Shown: positions 1 to 8,106 of the stretch, one piece after another
Layout of the letters: each line of letters begins with the position of its first letter
How positions within the stretch are numbered: position 1 is the first letter of the stretch
NCBI RefSeq assembly: GCF_000733925.1
Contig: NZ_JPOO01000003.1
Coordinates: forward strand, 1,612,001-1,676,000
Direction of reading: 5' to 3'
Source: Arenibacter algicola
GTDB taxonomy: Bacteria; Bacteroidota; Bacteroidia; Flavobacteriales; Flavobacteriaceae
DNA length: 64,000 bases
The notes under the pieces: generated by a model
What the model saw: the letters and a program-made list of their open reading frames with translations, nothing else
Database searches by the model: none
What the model was told of the DNA's origin: nothing
Translations under genes and position numbers: made by a program

Positions 1-1
1 C

Positions 2-175
2 TATGAATTAAAAAATAATATAAAGGCCATAATCTTAACCTCGTCTGCAGATAATACAGACTTGAAAAAATCGAAAACCTATCCCAACGTTGTCAATTAT
101 ATCCAAAAGCCATTGACCAGGGAAAAGATTGAAAAAATACCGCTGCTCATGAAATATCTGGAATTGACGGAATAA
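2..175 (+). CDS. Response regulator receiver domain, C-terminal fragment (cut by window edge)
   Basis: The reading frame is open from the left edge to a TAA at 173-175 (57 residues). It contains a hydrophobic beta-strand ending in LTSS (the conserved Thr/Ser position of CheY-like receivers) and then YIQKPLT, the conserved Lys-Pro after strand beta-5. After about 15 more residues the protein stops, so no output domain follows the receiver: this is either a stand-alone CheY-like regulator or a protein whose output domain precedes the receiver. The phospho-acceptor Asp lies outside the window. It converges on the GH16 gene. The family call is solid; the partner kinase is unknown. Confidence 0.75.
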   Translation, partial: YELKNNIKAIILTSSADNTDLKKSKTYPNVVNYIQKPLTREKIEKIPLLMKYLELTE

Positions 176-279
176 CGCCTATCATTAGCTTTGGACTGTA
201 TCTCAAAAATTTCAATCTCGGCAAAATTTAAATAGCAAGCCTGTAGTTTAATAAATTGCCCACAATTCTGGGCACATAT

Positions 280-1389
280 CTACTGGTAGACCCGCACATA
301 ATCCACCTCCATAGTAGAGGACACAAAATCTGGATCAACAGTGAACCAACTTCCCCCCATGGCAACATTCAAAATAATAAACTGATCTGCTGTAAACGGC
401 CATGTATCCTTGTTTTTGGCCACTGGATTATAGGCATAGACAAATTCATCATCTATAAAAAATCTTAGGGATTCCTTGGTCCATTCAACCGCATACACAT
501 GAAATTCCGTGCTATAATCCGTAATAGTGGTAGTTCCAACAGTTACGTCGGTGCATCCACCATAACAGGAAGGTGTATGGGTAGCACTTGAAATTTTCTC
601 TGGTTCATGGCCCCAATGCTCCATAATGTCTATTTCTCCACAAGCAGGCCAACCTACGGTTTCAATATTGGATCCCAACATCCATATGGCCGGCCATGTC
701 CCTTGCCCATAAGGCAGTTTCGCCCTTACTTCTATCTTCCCATAAGTAAACGAAAACAGGGAATTTAATCTGGCCGAAGTATATTCCTTTGTGGTTCCTT
801 GGGCCGTGTATTGGTCTTTTTTTGCTACAATTTTCAATGTCCCTTCAGAAACATAAACATTATCCAGTCTGTTGGTATAGTGCTGTAATTCCCCATTGTG
901 CCAGCTACCATTATCCGGAGCAATAGTTTCCATCTTCCAGTTTTGCGCGGAAAGTGCCCCGTCCAATTCAAATTCATCGGACCAAATAAGTTCAACTTCA
1001 TGTTGGGCAACAAAAACTGTAATTGTTTTTGAAATATCTATGTAGTCGCCCGTACTGGAATAGGCCAAGACCGTTATTTTATAATCATGGGTACCTTCCT
1101 CCTTAAAAGTATAAGTGAACGTACCATCCGTACTTACTTCCTCCGATTTATCATTGAACTTATAACCATATTTAATCGCATTTTTGGCTACAGCGGATAA
1201 CTGTACTGCACCAGAACCATCACCATGTGGATTTTTGGAATCCACGCCTTTCACCTCAACGGACAGGCTAAGCTCTGTAGGCAAAACTTTCTCCTTTTCC
1301 CCATTGGTATAGACAAAGTCGCTCTCCTCATTTTTATTACCGCCACATGCTGCAATAATTGCCAATAAAAAATATAATATCAATTTCAT
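280..1389 (-). CDS. GH16 endo-beta-glucanase lipoprotein (laminarinase type)
   Basis: Secreted lipoprotein predicted to cut internal beta-1,3 (or mixed beta-1,3/1,4) glucan bonds at the cell surface. Numbering from an ATG at 1398 (372 aa), the signal peptide ends in a lipobox with Cys18. Residues about 40-132 form a PKD/Ig-like beta domain, and about 137-372 form the GH16 jelly roll. The GH16 signature EIDIME is at 255-260, giving Glu255 as nucleophile, Asp257 as helper and Glu260 as acid/base; the WPAIWM and GEIDIMEHWG context is typical of laminarinases. I prefer the in-frame ATG at 1389 because the signal peptide then begins MKLILYF. It is the last gene of the susC/susD locus on the same strand but lies behind a strong hairpin (1432-1470), so it may be expressed at a different level. 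Exact linkage specificity is inference. Confidence 0.9.
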   Translation of the reverse strand: MKLILYFLLAIIAACGGNKNEESDFVYTNGEKEKVLPTELSLSVEVKGVDSKNPHGDGSGAVQLSAVAKNAIKYGYKFNDKSEEVSTDGTFTYTFKEEGTHDYKITVLAYSSTGDYIDISKTITVFVAQHEVELIWSDEFELDGALSAQNWKMETIAPDNGSWHNGELQHYTNRLDNVYVSEGTLKIVAKKDQYTAQGTTKEYTSARLNSLFSFTYGKIEVRAKLPYGQGTWPAIWMLGSNIETVGWPACGEIDIMEHWGHEPEKISSATHTPSCYGGCTDVTVGTTTITDYSTEFHVYAVEWTKESLRFFIDDEFVYAYNPVAKNKDTWPFTADQFIILNVAMGGSWFTVDPDFVSSTMEVDYVRVYQ

Positions 1390-1431
1390 AAACCACATTT
1401 ACCAAGTAAAAAACAATGAATGCCATAAAGA

Positions 1432-1470
1432 AAAACCTTGCTGATATTGACCATAGACCAGCAAGGTTTT
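1432..1470 (-). terminator. Hairpin terminator/attenuator between SGBP gene and GH16 gene
   Basis: Perfect 12-bp inverted repeat: aaaaccttgctg at 1432-1443 and cagcaaggtttt at 1459-1470, with a 15-nt loop. Read on the minus strand, the stem ends in a T-rich run (ttttttcttt), as in an intrinsic terminator. It lies about 160 bp after the lipoprotein gene and about 40 bp before the GH16 start, so it could end the susC-susD-SGBP transcript or attenuate read-through into the GH16 gene. Confidence 0.7.
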
Positions 1471-1632
1471 CAAAAAAAACTAAATTAACTAACCCGAAAA
1501 GGTTCGCAAGCCGTTGTGATTTGTAAAGTGCAATGCGCTTCCTTTTCAAAAAATTCAATCATATGGTCCTTGTTACCATACTATGCCTTTCTAGTGGCGG
1601 ATCTATTTCCTGGCAGAACAATTTTATTACCA

Positions 1633-2436
1633 CTACTCTGGCCTAAAGATCCAGGTCCATCCGGTTCCGCCACCATTATTGGCAACATATAACACCATCT
1701 CATCCTCGGTCAAGGAGATTATGGTATAAAGTCCGTCAGGATTACCTCTGGGTTCCTCAGCCCCCAAAATATTTGCATTATTAATTTTTAAAGTTTGATT
1801 GGCAACATCCAAAACAAAATTGCCCGATTGTGGAGTAGCATCCGGACCTGAATAATAGGTAAAGTTTGCACCTCCATCCAGATCAAATTTCATACTACCT
1901 GCCGCATCGGCAGGAGGACAACAGTCCCCAGCTGCGTTCCACCATGCCGTTGCCCAAGCTCCTGGATCATTAGGAGGTGACATATACCACCATCTTCCCC
2001 CATCCGGGGAAGGACCACCATTGAAAACCCAAGTCTTACCTTCAGAAGTGTTGTCACTTACCAAATCATACCAATCCTGGTCCAAGGCACTGTCTAACTG
2101 ATCAATCTGAACATCGATAGTTTTGGTAAAAAATTCGGCTCCTAGTGTTCCTGTAAAGGTAAAGGTTGCTGTCCCCGGAATAGGATATACAAATTCTACC
2201 TTATCCGAATATGCCCTACCCAAATTGTAGTCCCAATAACCGGTAACCCCTGGGGTAGCCATATTAAGTTCTATCTTATTCCCCCCAGCGGTACTCTGGG
2301 TTGCAACAAGTTGTACCCCTGCCACATCGGTGGTATTCTCCAAATAATCCCTGTCTTCAATTGGCTCACAGCCCAGAGAAACCAAGAAGAGAGTAGCAAT
2401 AAACGATCTTAAAATTATTAATCCATTGTTTTTCAT
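1633..2436 (-). CDS. Surface glycan-binding-type lipoprotein (SusE/SusF position)
   Basis: A 267-aa lipoprotein whose signal peptide ends LVSLGC (Cys23). An Ig/PKD-like region (about 35-115) is followed by a C-terminal beta-rich domain (about 120-267) with many aromatics: NGGPSPDGGRWWYM near 140-153, paired Trp at AWW, and a terminal GWTWIFRPE. Exposed Trp/Tyr clusters are typical of surface glycan-binding proteins. It starts 30 bp after susD on the same strand, the usual SGBP place in a utilization locus, so it probably helps SusC/SusD capture the polysaccharide. No catalytic signature was seen. Direct ligand identity cannot be read from the sequence; beta-glucan is inferred from the neighbouring GH16. 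Confidence 0.75.
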   Translation of the reverse strand: MKNNGLIILRSFIATLFLVSLGCEPIEDRDYLENTTDVAGVQLVATQSTAGGNKIELNMATPGVTGYWDYNLGRAYSDKVEFVYPIPGTATFTFTGTLGAEFFTKTIDVQIDQLDSALDQDWYDLVSDNTSEGKTWVFNGGPSPDGGRWWYMSPPNDPGAWATAWWNAAGDCCPPADAAGSMKFDLDGGANFTYYSGPDATPQSGNFVLDVANQTLKINNANILGAEEPRGNPDGLYTIISLTEDEMVLYVANNGGGTGWTWIFRPE

Positions 2437-2466
2437 CTGTCTATATTTTTTGTGTTTACAACTATT

Positions 2467-4182
2467 TTACCAGCCTGGATTCTGTGAATAAACTCCGCCG
2501 GACAACCTTATCTCAGTCTCTGGGACTGGGACCAATCCTTTTGTTTCTGGGCGGTAAGTAACTTTATAAACGGCATCGATCCCTGAATTTCGAACATTGA
2601 TGGCATCGTCAAAAGCTGTGTTTACATCGCCCCAACGTACCAAGTCGAACCATCTTATTCCCTCAAATGCCAGCTCGTGCAAACGCTCTTCCTTTAGAGC
2701 TTCCAAGGAATACCCTATTTCTCCTAGGCCTGCCCTAACCCTTACTCTGTTCATACCTGTGGCCGTACCGGAAATTTCAGAATGCATCAACAGTACATCT
2801 GCAAAGCGCATCAATATATAATCTTGTGCCGCCCATAACTGCATGGGGTCACCATTATTCATGTCGTACAAGAAGTAGAACATACCTTTCACTCCATCCA
2901 CTCCGTCTGGATCGGGATGCTGTACCGTAGTGTATTTTTTGTTGAAGAAGCCGGTCTCATGATCACCTTTGTCCGCTTCGTAACCAGCGGTTCCCTGATC
3001 GGCATTGCCCAATTCAATAATGGACCCCACCTTTCTTTTATCGGAATCGTCCCACTGGTTCCAAAGTTTGGGGTTTACGGTTCCCCAGCCCCAGCCTTGT
3101 CCAAATGGGACCATGGAGTTATCACGGATCCCCATAAACAACGGCATTCTATTATTGTATTTCTGGCCTTCGCCCCAGCTTGTTGTAGAATATCTGAGGG
3201 CAAACATGGTTTCTTTGTTGCCCGTACCAAATGTTGGCGAATGTCCGTCCTGTCCTACCCAGGCCAAGCCCTCTGTTTCTGCCCATGGCAATACAGTGGT
3301 ACCCGCACTTTGGTTTACATAGGAATAAGGCCATAAATTCCTAAAATCCGTGGCCAAATCATAACCACTGTTATTGATACAATCATCCAGATAGGCTAGA
3401 ACATTGCTCTTGGATAAAGATCCTCCATCTGCCAATGGCAAATCTGAAGTAGACTGGCCTTCCATATTGGTCATGTACCCCGTATAGAACAGATATGCTT
3501 TGGCCAGATAAGCTTCGGCAACCCATTTATTGGCATGACCATAACTGGAAGTTGGGATATCATTGAAATTGATGGAAGGCATCGTTTCAATTGCCAATTT
3601 AAAGTCGGACGCAATTTGTGCAAAAGTCTCGCTAAAGGAGGCCCTTGGCGCATCTCGTGGATCATCTATTGCCAAGATCAAAGGCATGCCGCCAAAGAAT
3701 TTTGCTGCTCTAAAGTAGTAATAGCCCCTCATAAAATAGGCTTCCCCTACCGTTTGGTTCTTAAATGCAACGGACTCCTCCGGAGTATCGAAGAAGGAAG
3801 AAAAATCTACTTCTTCCACCTTTTCCAAAATGGCATTTGCCCGGGTTACCCCATTGTAGGTTTCTACCCAAAGATCACGATAGGTATCCTCTTCGGGATC
3901 TTCAAATTTATCCACATTTTTAGCCGATTTATCATCTGGGCCACCACCCCCCAACATCATATCTGATAGTAAATTGGCTGCAATACCTTCATCACTATGA
4001 ACACCTCCCGTGTACATGGCGTTATAAACACCGGACATGGCCTCTTCTATATCTTGTGGACTGCTGTAAAAATTATCCAAACTTTTCTCGTATAGATTTT
4101 CGGTGTCCAAAAATTTCTCGCTACAACTTGTGGCAAGCACCAAAGTTGCAATGCCTATGTTATATATTAGTTTTTTCATCAT
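2467..4182 (-). CDS. susD-like: SusD/RagB-family outer-membrane nutrient-binding lipoprotein
   Basis: A 571-aa lipoprotein (LVLATSC, Cys20) that caps the SusC transporter and binds the glycan. It shows the RagB/SusD layout: an N-terminal helical TPR-like part with the ENLYEKSLDNFYSSPQDIEEAMSG-type start, the TRANAILEKVEE helix and FMRGYYYFRAAKFFGGMPL, the core SusD signature. The C-terminal end has the ERLHELAFEGIRWFDLVRWG motif and the usual closing NPGW. Family length is 480-620 aa. It starts 14 bp after the susC stop codon, so the two are surely co-transcribed and form one outer-membrane complex. A tandem ATG (4182, 4179) leaves the exact start ambiguous by one codon. Confidence 0.96.
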   Translation of the reverse strand: MMKKLIYNIGIATLVLATSCSEKFLDTENLYEKSLDNFYSSPQDIEEAMSGVYNAMYTGGVHSDEGIAANLLSDMMLGGGGPDDKSAKNVDKFEDPEEDTYRDLWVETYNGVTRANAILEKVEEVDFSSFFDTPEESVAFKNQTVGEAYFMRGYYYFRAAKFFGGMPLILAIDDPRDAPRASFSETFAQIASDFKLAIETMPSINFNDIPTSSYGHANKWVAEAYLAKAYLFYTGYMTNMEGQSTSDLPLADGGSLSKSNVLAYLDDCINNSGYDLATDFRNLWPYSYVNQSAGTTVLPWAETEGLAWVGQDGHSPTFGTGNKETMFALRYSTTSWGEGQKYNNRMPLFMGIRDNSMVPFGQGWGWGTVNPKLWNQWDDSDKRKVGSIIELGNADQGTAGYEADKGDHETGFFNKKYTTVQHPDPDGVDGVKGMFYFLYDMNNGDPMQLWAAQDYILMRFADVLLMHSEISGTATGMNRVRVRAGLGEIGYSLEALKEERLHELAFEGIRWFDLVRWGDVNTAFDDAINVRNSGIDAVYKVTYRPETKGLVPVPETEIRLSGGVYSQNPGW

Positions 4183-4196
4183 CTACTTTTTTAAAA

Positions 4197-7100
4197 TTAA
4201 AAATCAACACTAAATCCAAACATTACAGTTCTAGGTAAGGGATATAGACCAAGGTCTATACCTGAGGCCCAACTGGCATCGTGGCCAAAGGACACTTCTG
4301 GATCCATACCCGTGTAATTGGTAAAAGTGTATAGGTTGTTGATAGCGGCGTATACCTTGATATCGGAGAATAACTTAATATCGGAAATATAGTCGCCCAA
4401 TTTAACCCCAACAGTCAAATTATTGATTCTTAGGTAATCTGCATCTTGCATATAAATATCAGAAATCCAGTTGGTGTTCCTGTTGGATACCGAGCTTAAG
4501 CGAGGCCATGTATTGGACGTTCCCGCACCGTGCCAGCGTCCAAATATCTCGGTAGTATAGTTTTGGTCAAAACGGTCGGCAAAGGATCTATAGGATTGCA
4601 TAACCTGCATTCCATATTTCCCGGACAGGGTAATGTTGGCATAGAAACCTTTGTATTCTGCATTGAGTTGAATACCCAGTTCAAAATCGGGATTAGGATT
4701 CCCTAACATTTTTTTATCGCTCTCATCTATAACCCCATCCTGATTTTGATCTACGAACCTAACATCGCCAGGACGTTGATCACTAAAGTATGGAGTACCA
4801 TCCGTTGGCTTCACATATGCATCAACCTCATCCTGAGTTTGTAGAATGCCATCTGTTTCATACCCGTAAAAGAACCCGATAGGTTTACCCACTTCTGCTC
4901 TGGAAACCGAAGCTGTACCTTGTGACAATACAGAGCTTGGTCCCTGTATAATACCGTCCGAGTTTGCTATTTTAGTAATTTCATTCTTGTTGAAGGCTCC
5001 ACTTATGGTGGCCCCATATTTAAAATCGCCAATGTTATCGTTCCATGACAACATAAGTTCATAACCCGTATTCTCTATGTCACCACCATTAATGTACGGT
5101 GCTCCCGCACCCGATGTTCCTTGAATAGGGGCAACCACCAACCAGTCTTTTGTTGTTTTCTTGTACCAATCAAAGGTAAAATCCAGTCTGGAATTAAAGA
5201 ACCTTGCATCCAATCCAAAATTTAATTGCTCTGAGGTTTCCCAGGTAACATCCGGATTGGTTACCCTGGCAGGGACAGCAGTTGCTCCGGATATAGGTTT
5301 GGTATCTCCAAAATAATATCCTGGATTTAGATATGCGATATTAGAACTATAGATAAAATTATCTATCGATTGATTTCCATTCTGCCCCCAGCTTCCCCTA
5401 AATTTAGCAAAGTCCAAAACACCACTGTTATTGGATAGAAAATCCTCATTGGTAAGAATCCATCCTGCGGATACTGAAGGGAAATAACCCCATCTGTTGC
5501 CTTTGGCAAAGTTGGAGGAGCCGTCTGCCCTCATGGTTGCCGATAACAAATATTTTTCTTTATAATCGTATTGTGCCCTTGCTATGTAAGATAACAATCC
5601 TCCACCTCCTGCCGCGTAGTCTGCGCCAAAAGTATTAATGGAATTTACATCGGTCTTGTCTACATTGTTCAAATAAGCGTATTCCGGCAATCCAAATCTT
5701 GTGTTGGCCATACTGCCACCAACGGAATTATTGATCTGATTTTTATATACCTCATTACCTATCAATGCATTTATATTGTGATCCCCAAAAGTACGTTCAT
5801 AGGTTAGCGTGTTGGTCCATGTTAAATTGGCCCCTAAATATTGGTATTGTGACGCCCCATCGTTGGCATTGCTGAAAAGCACTCCCAAGGCATAGGTTGG
5901 TGTCCATGAGCGACCGTGGCCAAACCATGAATCCAAACCGTAGGACGATCTAAATTTCAAATCTTCTATAGGCTCCAATTCCATATAAACGTTACCGACC
6001 AAAGTATTGTCCTTGTTCCCCAAGTTACTGTAGTTACTTCTGTAAAACATGACCGCCAGTGGATTCGCCTGGTCATTGGCAAGTCCATCCAAAGTTGGGG
6101 TAAACCCATTTGCATCAGGAGATTTGTCCCAGTACGCAGGCATTAAAGGGTTTTGAACCAAGGCATTGTGAAGATCGTTCCAGTAAATGTTTCCTGTGGC
6201 CACTCCCCTATATTCTGAATTGGTATACGTAAGGTTCTCCCCTATGGTAAGTATACTATGATCATCATTTTTGAAAAGCACAAATTCAGTATTCATACGG
6301 GCAGTTAGCCTTTTGTAGCCCGCATCAATAATATTGCCTCCAATAATCCCGGTTTGGTCCAAATACGAAACACCGAACGCATAGGTACTGTCTTCACCTC
6401 CACCTGTAATATTTACGGAGTGACTGGTGACAGGGGCACTTTTGGTAGACATTTCATCTATCCAATTGGTTCCTTCCCAACCATTTTGGAGCATGCCCCA
6501 TATTTCAGAACCTAATTCGGTCCCCAAATTATTGGGATAATTATTATTTAGCCAGTTATTATTCTGTAAAATAGCTTCCCAATCATTCGGCTCCAAACCA
6601 TCATTTACCCTTCCTTCGTCCATGATGTACATGTATTCCTGGGCATTTAATGGCGATAGATTCTTGTATATTTTCTGAATTCCGTAATAGGAATCGTACT
6701 GTATCTGCGCCTTGCTACCTTGCCTTCCTTTGTGGGTCGTTACCAATACTACTCCGTTGGCTGCCCTAGATCCATAGATGGCGGCAGATGCAGCATCCTT
6801 TAAAACGTCTATGGACTGAATATCCGAAGAGTTTAAATAATCAATATTGCCTACTGCTACCCCATCCACAATATAGAGTGGACTGGAATTACCAATTGTC
6901 CCCAGACCACGAATGGTAACCTTGGTACCTGCCCCCGGCTCCCCATTGTTCCTTGTAACACTTACACCAGGTGCAACACCTTGAAGGGCCTCCATAGCGG
7001 TTGATGTATTCAACTCGGCAATATCTTCACCTTTTACGTTAAGATTGGCCCCTGTGGTCAAAGCCTTTTTTTGAACCCCATACCCTACTACAACAACCTC

Positions 7101-7412
7101 TTCCAAAGACTCATAAGATTCCAGTAAAGTTACATTGATGGTAGTTTGTTGTCCTACGTTTAAAGTTTGGCTAACCATACCTATATAGGTATAAACCAAG
7201 CGGTCCTCGGGTCCTACATTCCCAATGGAATAATTTCCATCGAAATCCGTAGTGGTTCCATTAACGGTTCCTTGTACAACTACCGTTACTCCTGGCAATG
7301 GCAAGCCCGCTTCATCGGACACCAGCCCTGTAATGGTCTTGGTCTGCCCAAGAACGTTTTGGGCGCAAACCATTACCAAAGTGATAATCAAAAATTTGAA
7401 CTTTAGCATCAT
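4197..7412 (-). CDS. susC-like: SusC/RagA-family TonB-linked outer-membrane glycan importer
   Basis: A 1071-aa outer-membrane protein that imports oligosaccharides using TonB energy. Order: signal peptide (1-22, cut after VLGQ); carboxypeptidase-D-regulatory-like domain (about 25-105, TGLVSDEAGLPLPGVTVVV); TonB-box-like stretch and the LEEVVVVGYG motif (about 103-112); plug domain (about 118-225) with GVAPGVSVTRNNGEPG, TIRGLGTIGNSSPLYIVDG and AASAAIYGSRAANGVV; then the 22-strand barrel to the terminal aromatic-rich strand ending FSVDF. Together with SusD directly downstream it defines the utilization locus. About 700 bp of non-coding DNA precede it, the likely site of control by the hybrid regulator. 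The specific glycan is inferred from GH16, not from SusC. Confidence 0.97.
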   Translation of the reverse strand: MMLKFKFLIITLVMVCAQNVLGQTKTITGLVSDEAGLPLPGVTVVVQGTVNGTTTDFDGNYSIGNVGPEDRLVYTYIGMVSQTLNVGQQTTINVTLLESYESLEEVVVVGYGVQKKALTTGANLNVKGEDIAELNTSTAMEALQGVAPGVSVTRNNGEPGAGTKVTIRGLGTIGNSSPLYIVDGVAVGNIDYLNSSDIQSIDVLKDAASAAIYGSRAANGVVLVTTHKGRQGSKAQIQYDSYYGIQKIYKNLSPLNAQEYMYIMDEGRVNDGLEPNDWEAILQNNNWLNNNYPNNLGTELGSEIWGMLQNGWEGTNWIDEMSTKSAPVTSHSVNITGGGEDSTYAFGVSYLDQTGIIGGNIIDAGYKRLTARMNTEFVLFKNDDHSILTIGENLTYTNSEYRGVATGNIYWNDLHNALVQNPLMPAYWDKSPDANGFTPTLDGLANDQANPLAVMFYRSNYSNLGNKDNTLVGNVYMELEPIEDLKFRSSYGLDSWFGHGRSWTPTYALGVLFSNANDGASQYQYLGANLTWTNTLTYERTFGDHNINALIGNEVYKNQINNSVGGSMANTRFGLPEYAYLNNVDKTDVNSINTFGADYAAGGGGLLSYIARAQYDYKEKYLLSATMRADGSSNFAKGNRWGYFPSVSAGWILTNEDFLSNNSGVLDFAKFRGSWGQNGNQSIDNFIYSSNIAYLNPGYYFGDTKPISGATAVPARVTNPDVTWETSEQLNFGLDARFFNSRLDFTFDWYKKTTKDWLVVAPIQGTSGAGAPYINGGDIENTGYELMLSWNDNIGDFKYGATISGAFNKNEITKIANSDGIIQGPSSVLSQGTASVSRAEVGKPIGFFYGYETDGILQTQDEVDAYVKPTDGTPYFSDQRPGDVRFVDQNQDGVIDESDKKMLGNPNPDFELGIQLNAEYKGFYANITLSGKYGMQVMQSYRSFADRFDQNYTTEIFGRWHGAGTSNTWPRLSSVSNRNTNWISDIYMQDADYLRINNLTVGVKLGDYISDIKLFSDIKVYAAINNLYTFTNYTGMDPEVSFGHDASWASGIDLGLYPLPRTVMFGFSVDF

Positions 7413-7500
7413 ATAAAATAGTTTAGGTTAATTAATCGAGTTTTTGTTAGAGTAAAATTTTATGTTTTTTGTTAGAACCAAAAGACCCATAAGCGTATTA

Positions 7501-7605
7501 TTAAAGAATAAAAAGGATTACAAAAACCAGCAATGCCACGATGGCCATTATTAGCAGTATCTCCATCAACTGCTTCCATTTGAATTTTGAATCCTTGTTT
7601 TTCAT
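7501..7605 (-). CDS. Putative 34-aa single-pass membrane microprotein
   Basis: A short frame from ATG at 7605 to TAA at 7501, in the gap between the hybrid regulator and susC and on the same strand. The first 13 residues are hydrophilic and basic (MKNKDSKFKWKQ); the remainder (from about residue 14 to the end) is an unbroken hydrophobic helix of Ile, Leu, Val and Ala. That is the shape of a small N-in membrane peptide rather than random translation. An AAGGA stretch lies just before the ATG but too close for a normal ribosome site. I do not recognise it. It could be a transporter- or regulator-associated microprotein, or a chance frame. Confidence 0.45.
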   Translation of the reverse strand: MKNKDSKFKWKQLMEILLIMAIVALLVFVILFIL

Positions 7606-8106
7606 TCCTTCAAATGTTAAATAAATATTAAATCTTGTGTAGCATTTATTCTGCATCAAGTAGAAATTTTGCTGCAACTTTCTTTTATATTTTGGATATG
7701 CAACATCATTTGCATACCGTGCATCATTTGTTATAGGGTTTATTCAATACTGGGAAGAAAAATGACCCAAATAGGAATTCCTTAGATTGGAAACTTAACC
7801 TTATGTTAAAATTAACTAGGCCTTTAGAAGTTAGATAGAAAACCTCTTACGTAAAATAATAGGTTGTGCGACAGGAACTGCAGATAAAAAAGTTCCTGTT
7901 TTGGAATGAAGAATTATTATATTGAAAATATATGGCAAACGCATATACTTATCGCGTATAATTAATAAGCCTACTTTACCATTTTGTGGAAGCAGTAATA
8001 CACGCCATACCGTCCCGTTTGAAACATTATACCAAAGGACAGACCAATGTTCTACCTCAACATAATAACAGCATTAATTCATAAGCTTATATTCAAGGGT
8101 ATGGAA
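7606..8106. other. Intergenic control region upstream of susC
   Basis: About 500 bp without a larger gene between the regulator stop and the microprotein ORF. It is AT-rich. The one structured element I see is a direct repeat catcatttg at 7704-7712 and 7722-7730 (18-bp spacing), which could be an operator for the AraC-type regulator. No terminator hairpin was recognised after the regulator gene. Confidence 0.4.

Noticed and set aside
1337..1558. 73-aa hydrophobic frame overlapping the GH16 start and the hairpin
   Set aside because: It spans the terminator stem and overlaps the signal peptide of a certain gene in another frame; its composition is that of translated AT-rich DNA.
3005..3336. 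Overlapping plus-strand frames antisense to susD
   Set aside because: These are shadows of a highly certain coding sequence and show no conserved motif.
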